DNA of 56,428 nucleotides from Candidatus Hopanoidivorans cymbastelae (GTDB lineage Bacteria > Actinomycetota > Acidimicrobiia > Acidimicrobiales > Hopanoidiivorantaceae): positions 1 through 56,428 of the forward strand of contig JAPYNY010000025.1 in NCBI GenBank assembly GCA_028283145.1, read 5' to 3'. A program made the translations under genes and the position numbers. Each line of letters begins with the position of its first letter. Positions within the stretch are counted from its first letter, which is position 1. This document shows positions 17,257 to 24,211 of the stretch, one piece after another. The notes beneath the pieces are model-generated. The model was not told the origin of the DNA. It did not search any database and worked only from the letters and a program-made list of their open reading frames with translations.

Positions 17257-19467
17257 ATGCACATGATCAGTGAGAATCAAAACCTTATAAACAACATTCT
17301 GCCGATGTTCGAATACAAGGCCAGATGGGACAGATCCGGAATGGCATACGAGGTTATGTCTAATGGTGGCCGGATTGATTTGCTTTATTCGGTCAATGGA
17401 AAGAGAATGGCTGTTGTCGAGGTCAAGAGACCAAGCAGCAGCAGGAGCGGGGAGGAAAGGGCTCTAGAACAGGCAGTTAAATATGCTAAGGCTACAAATA
17501 CACCGATTGCCATTGCTACCGACGGCGAGCACTACCTTAAAACCCACCAACTCAAGGAGAATAAGCCACTGTTGGATTATAAAGGACATGAGTTAGGACT
17601 ACAATCCATTCATCTTTTAAAAGACAGCAATCTTATTTTTTTCAAATCGCAACATAGTCTAGAGGAAAAAGCCAAATCAGATATCGATGAAATACGAGGA
17701 GTGTTTAACAAGCTGAATAAGCATGGAAGAGATATAGGACTGACAAGCGGTGTAGAGCGAGTTGTGGAAATAGCAAAAATTATTTTTATCAAGATGCTGT
17801 GCGATAACAACATCATATTGGACAGTGATAATTGGAATTTTATTTCTTCTGAGAAAAATAAGATATGGGTAATAAACAAAATGCTTGAAAAAGTTAAGGA
17901 AGATAGTAGTGGAGACGTTGAGATAACTGATTTAATCATTAATAATGAAAAAAATGATATTGTCTCTAAGATAATTGAACTCTTGAGCGAAGTTGATTTG
18001 AATTATGAGCACTATGATGTTACAGGATCTCTGTTTCAAGAATTTTTATCTGAAAAAGCACGTGGGGGTTCAACCAATGATTTAGGCCAATATTTTACTC
18101 CAAAAAAAATTATTTCTTTGGTTTATGAATTGTCTGAATATAAAGAGGGAAAAACTATTTACGACCCATTTTGTGGAACTGGAGGAATTTTAACAGAGTT
18201 CTTTCTTCAAAATACAGATAGTTTTGATGAATATGATAAAAGGAACTTTGGAAAGGATTATTTGTTTGGAAGTGAGATATCAAGAGCCGTTTCTTTGCTT
18301 GCAAAGATGAATATGGTATTGGTTGGGGATGGTCATTCGAATATAGAAAATAAAGATTCTCTTTCTTTGAAAAATGGATATATGGAGAAAGACAGTACAT
18401 TTGATATTATTGCAACTAATATGCCTTTTGCACCTAGTACACCAGATGATGTTCCAGAAAAGTATTTTAAAATTTCTTTGACCTCTGGGCCTATCGCTAA
18501 TTTTATTGAGCATTGTTTGCTTAAATGCAAAAAAGGTGGGAAAATTATACTAATAGTTGGCAAAGGGTTTTTAAGCGAGAATAAGTCAGCAGATTTTAGA
18601 AAGGAACTTTTAAAGAAATATAATTTAGAAGCCATTTATATGCTTTATGAAGGGCTTTTTGAGCCCTATACTCAAGCTTTTTCTTGTATGCTAGTTATCT
18701 CAAATACAATTCCAGACCCAAAATCCTATATTGATTTTTTCTCCATCAAGGACGACAATTCAATAGGTGTCGTCAAAAAATATCATCTATGCCAAGAGAG
18801 ATATAAAAATGGTTTTTATAAAGTTAAAAGAGAAGACATTTTAAATAGCAAAAATTGCGATTTGAGGGGTAGGCTTTACATACAAAGAAAAGCTAATTTT
18901 ACAATTGGTGATTTAGTTGAGTATATTGAGCCAGTAGAAGACAAAAATCCAAATTTTAAATTAAAGAAAATGACTACACCTAATTCAATTGAAGATGGAA
19001 TCCAAATGATGGAAACTAGATCAAACAAGCAAGTAAAAGAAGGTATTGGGTCTTTTAAAGTTAAGTTGCAGGCAGATGCAATTGTTGTATCCCGTATTAC
19101 TAACAGGAGGAAGGATAGTGGGAGATATTTAGGGTCTGCTATGGTTGGTAAAAATGCAGGAAATCTGATAACAAGGGAATACCATCAATTTAAGCTTAAA
19201 GACAGTAAGGATCTATTTTATATCCTTGCTTGCTTAAGGGGTAATTCTTTTCAAGAAATAGTTGAACTAGCATCTGGTACAGGCGGTCAACAGAGAATTG
19301 CAAAGGATATTATTCTTAAAGAACCCATACAAAAGCCAACACCAGATCTCAGAGAAAAAGCAAAAGAATATATTGAAGGGATAGAGATAATAAACAAAAG
19401 ATTACTTGCAAGCATTCGAGAAAGAGAAGAAATAAAGGAGCAAATAAAAAATTTTCTCCAGGCATGA
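17257..19467 (+). CDS. single-chain restriction-modification enzyme (nuclease-methylase-specificity fusion), type IIG-like, no. 1
   Basis: 736 residues. Residues 1-130 resemble the type I HsdR N-terminal domain with a PD-(D/E)XK layout: D40 in RIDLLYS and E54/K56 in VEVKRP. Residues about 150-520 are a gamma-class N6-adenine methyltransferase (HsdM-like): GQYFTPKKIISLVYEL, motif I DPFCGTGG (about 302-309) and motif IV ATNMPF (about 387), where Met replaces the usual first Pro of NPPF. Residues about 545-736 look like one HsdS target-recognition half with a C-terminal helical tail (IIKRLLASIREREEIKEQIK-type). No helicase is present, so the predicted mode is type IIG-like: one protein that methylates its site and cuts nearby. 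Base use is strikingly AT-rich against its surroundings, indicating transfer. ATG 17257 follows GGAAGGGA; ATG 17263 is an alternative. Confidence 0.82.
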   Translation: MHMISENQNLINNILPMFEYKARWDRSGMAYEVMSNGGRIDLLYSVNGKRMAVVEVKRPSSSRSGEERALEQAVKYAKATNTPIAIATDGEHYLKTHQLKENKPLLDYKGHELGLQSIHLLKDSNLIFFKSQHSLEEKAKSDIDEIRGVFNKLNKHGRDIGLTSGVERVVEIAKIIFIKMLCDNNIILDSDNWNFISSEKNKIWVINKMLEKVKEDSSGDVEITDLIINNEKNDIVSKIIELLSEVDLNYEHYDVTGSLFQEFLSEKARGGSTNDLGQYFTPKKIISLVYELSEYKEGKTIYDPFCGTGGILTEFFLQNTDSFDEYDKRNFGKDYLFGSEISRAVSLLAKMNMVLVGDGHSNIENKDSLSLKNGYMEKDSTFDIIATNMPFAPSTPDDVPEKYFKISLTSGPIANFIEHCLLKCKKGGKIILIVGKGFLSENKSADFRKELLKKYNLEAIYMLYEGLFEPYTQAFSCMLVISNTIPDPKSYIDFFSIKDDNSIGVVKKYHLCQERYKNGFYKVKREDILNSKNCDLRGRLYIQRKANFTIGDLVEYIEPVEDKNPNFKLKKMTTPNSIEDGIQMMETRSNKQVKEGIGSFKVKLQADAIVVSRITNRRKDSGRYLGSAMVGKNAGNLITREYHQFKLKDSKDLFYILACLRGNSFQEIVELASGTGGQQRIAKDIILKEPIQKPTPDLREKAKEYIEGIEIINKRLLASIREREEIKEQIKNFLQA

Positions 19468-19689
19468 CTTATTGTACTTAGCAACGGTGCATTTAATCAG
19501 ATTATGTACTTTGCTTACCGTTTTTGGGTTTATAGTAGCGGTGTTTGGAGGGGGTGAGTATCAGATCTATAATGGTTTTATAGTCTTGTGGAATTAGGTT
19601 GTCAGCAAGCTGGCTTGCAGGGCTGTGCTTTGTGAGGGTGTCAGTATTTTGGAGTTGTCGGGGGTTATTTTCTGATGACCAAAGCATCG
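19468..19689. other. spacer behind R-M-S gene 1
   Basis: No gene supported. A 61-codon minus-strand frame is present (QDYKTIIDLILTPSKHRYY) without a ribosome-binding site or recognised family; it could be a scrap of another element. Confidence 0.3.
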
Positions 19690-20300
19690 AGCAGGTGGTT
19701 CAGCAGGGCGCACTGCTGCGATTGCGGCAGTGATCAGGTGTCGTTGTCTTCTTATCGGTAGATGCGGTGTCGGTACCAGCAGTGCCTGGGTTTTTCCATC
19801 ATGAAAGGCACTGTCATGCAGTCATTCAAAATCGGTGCTCTCAAATTGATAGTGGCTATTTAGATGTCATCTTGTAAGAAACTGGCAATGGGTCTAGGAA
19901 TCACCTAAAAACCGGTGTAGCATATGATGCACCGAATCTGCGAAGCGTTCAAACAGGACAACCCCAGAGACTGTTGGGCGGGATAGTGGATGTGGGATGA
20001 GACCTAAATAGGCGACAAGGAGCAAAACAAGCACCACCGTAAAAAACATCAAAAGGGCAGAAGAATTTTTGGCAAGATAGCTGTAATCAAGGCAATCCAA
20101 CGCGACGACAAAGCAGCAACTAATCCTGGCCAATCAGTCAATAGACAAGCACTGGAGAGGTGCTATGACCAGCGAAGCTAAACTAGGAGCAATCATCGTC
20201 ATAGACGAGCACCGTTCCAGCATCTGGCTGTGGCGGGAGCATATGAGCACTCCACGGTGTCAAACAGCACAGGAGAACCATAAGTGGAAATCCACCCTCC
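19690..20300 (+). mobile_element. decayed IS1595-family transposase, copy B
   Basis: The plus strand, with multiple in-frame stops, reads HCCDCGSD (zinc ribbon), YQQCLGFSIMKGTVMQSFKI, CKKLAMGLGIT, HMMHRICEAFKQDN, then DET followed by a stop and IGDKEQNKHHRKKHQKGRR, IFGKIAVIKAIQRDDKA and LGAIIVIDEH. The order (zinc ribbon; KGTVM; GIT...HMLHRIREAF; DETYIGGKEKNKH; GRxxxGK) is that of IS1595/ISXO2-type transposases with the first two catalytic Asp regions visible. At least four stop codons make it a fossil. Together with copy A, in opposite orientation, it brackets the R-M-S gene and the fragment before it. Confidence 0.85.
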
Positions 20301-20469
20301 TGCAAATGCGGTACATAGCACAACAACTTATCAGTAAATAGCACTGAATACACCCAACTAACCGCCTAAATTGCACAAAAACAACAAAACCTCTACCTCC
20401 AACAAACACTGAAAAAACACCCCTAGCGACACACCCACGGCACCTAATGCTCACTACTTGGGGCTCACA

Positions 20470-20650
20470 CCGCTCTGTATTACAGCGCACCTCGTCTGTG
20501 CCGCCACTGATGAACAATTGAAAACGGTTGAGGATTTATACCTGCCGAGGCGCTATTCCTTAGTTGCTTTGGCAAAGATGTTCACTTCGCCAGAAAGCTG
20601 CCTACGATATTTTCCAATTAGCCGAGACTGGTTAGGTGGGCGCTATTTCT
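20470..20650 (-). pseudogene. decayed 3' end of an acyl-CoA dehydrogenase gene (copy 1)
   Basis: The minus strand reads ILNRFQLFISGGTDEVRCNT, matching MLNRFWASIGGGTDEVHRNN of the intact gene two kilobases away. Upstream of this, GCGCCTCGGCAGG aligns with the codons for ALWQT after a one-base deletion. It begins about 17 nt beyond the stop of the LRR3 pseudogene, the same junction as at 15.3 kb. It is too short and disrupted to be functional. Confidence 0.75.
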
Positions 20651-20666
20651 GAGCAAACGTGCTGGT

Positions 20667-22530
20667 TTAAGCTGGGCCGTAACTGCTACTGGAAACGTCC
20701 CAAGTTATCGGCACCGGCAGCTGGCTTTGGAAGAAGACCCACATAGAGTCGCGGCTGTCAATGGCATCTAACGGCTCATAGCCGGCCGGTATCAAATCCG
20801 GATGGCAAGGCAACGCTATCTTGAACTCCCCATATTGCGAATCGTAGGTAATGATGGCTAGCACCCCAGCCAGGTTTCGGCAATCGCTCAGCGAGTCGTC
20901 AAAGACTATATGCGGGTTGCCTTCGTCAACCGTGAAATCTTCGGTGGCTGTAGCTGGAGCCAATAGATTCCAAGCCTGATGCAAGGTCACAACCACATCC
21001 TCATCAGCTCGGCCCAACCCAGCGTCTCTTATATATTCTTCTGCGGAAACTCCACCTTGGAACATCACGGCAGTGCCTTGGTCTAAAGCACCGCTTGGTT
21101 CGTCCGCGGTGGGATGGACATTCCACCTCTGCTCCTCAGCATCCCATGAAAATACGTTCTCATCTGCGCTCAGTCCAAGGTCGCGGGCCATCTCCTGAGC
21201 TGAAGTGCCATCCGCCAAAACATTGAACGCCCGCCAACCTTCATTGCACCAAACTCTGCCTCCCCCATAAATGTAGTAAGAGATGCCATTTTCTGAGATT
21301 GACTTTATCGGCTTGATAGTTATGGCAAATTCATCAAGGTCATATGTCTGACCAGGCACTATCACATCAGAAACAAAAACAAAAGTGTGCATTCTCTCTC
21401 TCAATCCAGGAGATGCAACATCTGCATTGGCAGTCTGAATTAGCGCATCGGGACCGTTATACTCACCGTTAATAATTTTTGACATTCTGCCACTAGCAGC
21501 CGGGTCTTGCACCTCTCTGATTGAGACGCTGACTTTATCAAATGTAAGCTGGTCTTCTGGGATAGGTTCCCATGTAAAAAAGAAAGTTTCAAGAGAACCA
21601 CCCAAAAGATGCTCATGTCTAGTAAAAGAAAAATTAGCCGGGCTCAAAGCTATCTCAGAATAACTGGAGTCTCCACAGACATTGGCTTCAAAATGAATTT
21701 CAATTTCAGTTACACTATTTGGTGAACGACTCAAACCTGTGAAGTAACTACGTATTTCAGCGGCTTCCGCTCCTACAACCGGACGCGCTGGAGAATAAGA
21801 AGCATTTGGATCAAAACACAGTTTGTTGCCCCGGCTCGGAAACCATGGGGGTCGGGCGAAAGGTTCAATCTGACAAAGCTGACTTGGTTCCACCAGACAT
21901 GAGGAAACAAACCCGACAGATCATTATTGCTCACGTCAAACCAAGACATTCTGGTGAATCTCTGAGCATTATTGTCCGGAGCATCACCGCTAATAAAGTT
22001 ATTGATATCACCATTAAATTTATTGTCAGCCACATCAAAAACCATTAGATTATCACTTCTGATGTTGACAGGCAGCGACCCAGACAAGAAATTCCTATTT
22101 GCTTCCAGCCAACGTAAGTTCATAAATGTGTCAGTTCTGTCGGGGTTAGGAAAAACACCACTGAGATTATTTTCCTTAACTATTAAAACTCCAAGATTTG
22201 GTAATTTTGCTAGGCTCGCAGGAATCTCCCCTGATAGCCGATGCTGAGACAGGTCTAACACTAAAAGACTTTGCACTTCAGACAAACAAGCAGGAATTGA
22301 ACCCGTTAAATGATTCCCCATAGCACGCAAACTTTCTAATCGCAACAACCGGCATAAACTAGAAGGAATCTCCCCACCAAGACCAATTCGGCTAAAACCA
22401 GATGCCGTCACACCAGGGTCTGAAATATCTAACGCAATGATGGAATTACCGCTAAATCTAAGCCCGTCCCAACTGCTGAAGGGAAGTGTGCCGCCACACC
22501 TCAGGTTTACACCCTTTTTGCTCCTAGACT
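20667..22530 (-). pseudogene. LRR protein 3 (LRR3): 5'-truncated and frameshifted
   Basis: Homology to LRR1/LRR2 starts abruptly just past the stop of the acyl-CoA dehydrogenase gene, with RCGGTLPFSSWDGLRFSGNS in the Cys cap; the signal peptide is missing. LRRs follow (RLLRLESLRAMGNHLTGSIP, LLVLDLSQHRLSGEIP). At about 21850 the frame changes in a run of five C (on the coding strand): one frame ends ...LSPDPHGFRAGATNC, while the other continues ...PSRGNKLCFDPN. One added C would restore a continuous protein. The rest (FN3-like middle and the shared C-terminal domain ending SYGPA) is intact. Without a signal peptide it cannot be exported like its paralogues. Natural decay or a sequencing slip at the homopolymer are both possible for the frameshift; the truncation is real sequence structure. 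Confidence 0.85.
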
Positions 22531-22543
22531 CACACGCCCAGGC

Positions 22544-23845
22544 TCACATCCCTCTTGAAGTCTCCCTCCACGGCTTGTCTTTATCAACTCTGAGATCTCT
22601 CGGCAAACCCAATGCCCGTTCAGCCATGTTGTTGCGGTGCACCTCATCTGTGCCGCCGCCGATGGAGGCCCAAAACCGGTTGAGCATTTCAGTCTGCCAA
22701 AGCGCAATCTCTTCGTCTGCCTCTGTGTCGGGCGGTGCCACGGCGTCTGCTTCCGTAGCTGGTGCCACAACTATCGCTTCCCTAGCCGCCGTTGCTACAG
22801 ATTTCGCTCCCAAGATGGACACGGCTAGCTGCCCTTTGTCGCGCCGGCTCTCAGACCAAAAAACTTTCAGAGCCGAGCCATCCACGCTGGGGCGCCGGCC
22901 TTGGCGGATGTCCTGCTGGACACGATTGCCCATCCATGTGAGCAGCTTTTCTCTGATATAGCACTGAGCCAGGCCTTGGCGGATTCTGGGCAGGGTGTTT
23001 TGGCTGTGCTTTTGAGCCAAGGCTATGAGGTTGGCACAGGAATCAAAACGGGCCGAACTGCCACCAATCACCATAGATTCGTTAGCTAGCACCGTGCGCG
23101 CTGGTGCCCAGCCGCCATTCACCGCCCCAACCACATTCTCCTTGGGGATACGCACATCATTCAGAAAAACTTCATTGAAATGGGCGGCACCCGTAATCTG
23201 GCGCAGCGGTCGGGGCTCAATGCCTGGAGTTTTCATATCCACCAGCAAAAACGTAATGCCCTTGTGCTTGGGAGCATCGGGGGCGGTGCGCACCAGCAAG
23301 ATGCCCCAATCAGAGAGGTGGGCACTGGAGTTCCAAACCTTCTGCCCATTGACCACCCATTCATCCCCATCCAAAACTGCTTGAGTGCGGAGGTTGGCCA
23401 AATCTGAACCAGCTTCTGGCTCGCTGAAGAGCTGGCACCACACAATGTCTCCCCTGAGCAGTGGCGGAAGGTGGCGCTGCTGCTGGTCTGGAGTTCCATG
23501 CGCCATCAGCGCTGGCCCCACCATGCCGATGGTGGAACCCAAAAATCCTGCCGATGTGCCATAGTGGGCAAGTTCCTCATTAAAGATTATTTGCTGCCAG
23601 GCTGGCCCGCCCTGCCCGCCGAATTCCCTGGGCCAAGTGAGCCCCGCCCAGCCGTTGTCATAAAGAGTGCGCTGCCAAGCACGACAAGCATCCATGTGGG
23701 CAACCTCGGCTTGGGCGGTGTGGGAAGCTTGAGTTGTGTCGGCTGCTGCGGGCGAGGCGGTCGCGGTGTGGGCCGGGGCGTGCTGAGCCAAAAAGTCCCG
23801 CGCTTTTTGCCGGAAGGCTGCTTCTTGAGGGGTGTCGCTGATCAT
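22544..23845 (-). CDS. acyl-CoA dehydrogenase family protein
   Basis: 433 residues. Flavoenzyme fold: N-terminal helical domain with WPREFGGQGGPAWQQIIF, FAD-contact FSEPEAGSDLA (about 137-147), middle strands WVVNGQKVWNSSAH, GITFLLVDMKTPGIEPRPL and VRIPKENVVG, and C-terminal IGGGTDEVHRNNMAERALGLP. Expected role: FAD-dependent alpha,beta-desaturation of an acyl-CoA. A Pro/Ala/Glu-rich insert (VAPATEADAVAPPDTEADEE) interrupts the C-terminal helices just before ALWQ, and a Thr/Ala/Ser-rich insert follows HAPAH near the N-terminus; both are unusual for the family. It is the only intact member of a set whose 3' end is repeated twice to its left. A G8 tract lies 25 nt upstream of the start. Confidence 0.85.
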   Translation of the reverse strand: MISDTPQEAAFRQKARDFLAQHAPAHTATASPAAADTTQASHTAQAEVAHMDACRAWQRTLYDNGWAGLTWPREFGGQGGPAWQQIIFNEELAHYGTSAGFLGSTIGMVGPALMAHGTPDQQQRHLPPLLRGDIVWCQLFSEPEAGSDLANLRTQAVLDGDEWVVNGQKVWNSSAHLSDWGILLVRTAPDAPKHKGITFLLVDMKTPGIEPRPLRQITGAAHFNEVFLNDVRIPKENVVGAVNGGWAPARTVLANESMVIGGSSARFDSCANLIALAQKHSQNTLPRIRQGLAQCYIREKLLTWMGNRVQQDIRQGRRPSVDGSALKVFWSESRRDKGQLAVSILGAKSVATAAREAIVVAPATEADAVAPPDTEADEEIALWQTEMLNRFWASIGGGTDEVHRNNMAERALGLPRDLRVDKDKPWRETSRGM

Positions 23846-24211
23846 CTGAGGGCAGGGATGTGGATAGACGGGGGGGGTAAGCTAATTTCTGGAAAGCTGT
23901 TCTGACGGCAACTGCTCAAATTCTAGCCATGGGCAAGCACTGGGCACTAAAAGCGGCCAGTTTTTGAAATAGCATGCATGAACGGGCAGCAAGGGGGGGC
24001 GGGCAGCAAGTATGGAAAGACAGGGATGAATGCCCTGCAGCCAAAACCCAGCACTGCTTCACTTTCAAGGCAAGTTTAGGTGCATGGCGCAGCTTTATGT
24101 GATGCTCATTTTTTGGACTTAATCCTAAGTTTGCAACAGAGCACCGCTACCATAGCAAGCAAGGGCAAAGTTTTGAAATCATCGAAGCCAAACATATACG
24201 GGGGTGACTAA
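23846..24211. other. gene-free spacer between acyl-CoA dehydrogenase and R-M-S gene 2
   Basis: Divergent spacer. It contains a G8 run (23870-23877), a G7 run near 23992-23998, and a twice-repeated GGGCAGCAAG motif flanking the latter. No gene is seen. It should carry promoters for both neighbours; I cannot place them with confidence. Confidence 0.4.

Noticed and set aside
19502..19687. 61-codon minus-strand open frame
   Set aside because: Looks protein-like in part but has no start signal and no recognised family; reported only as spacer content.
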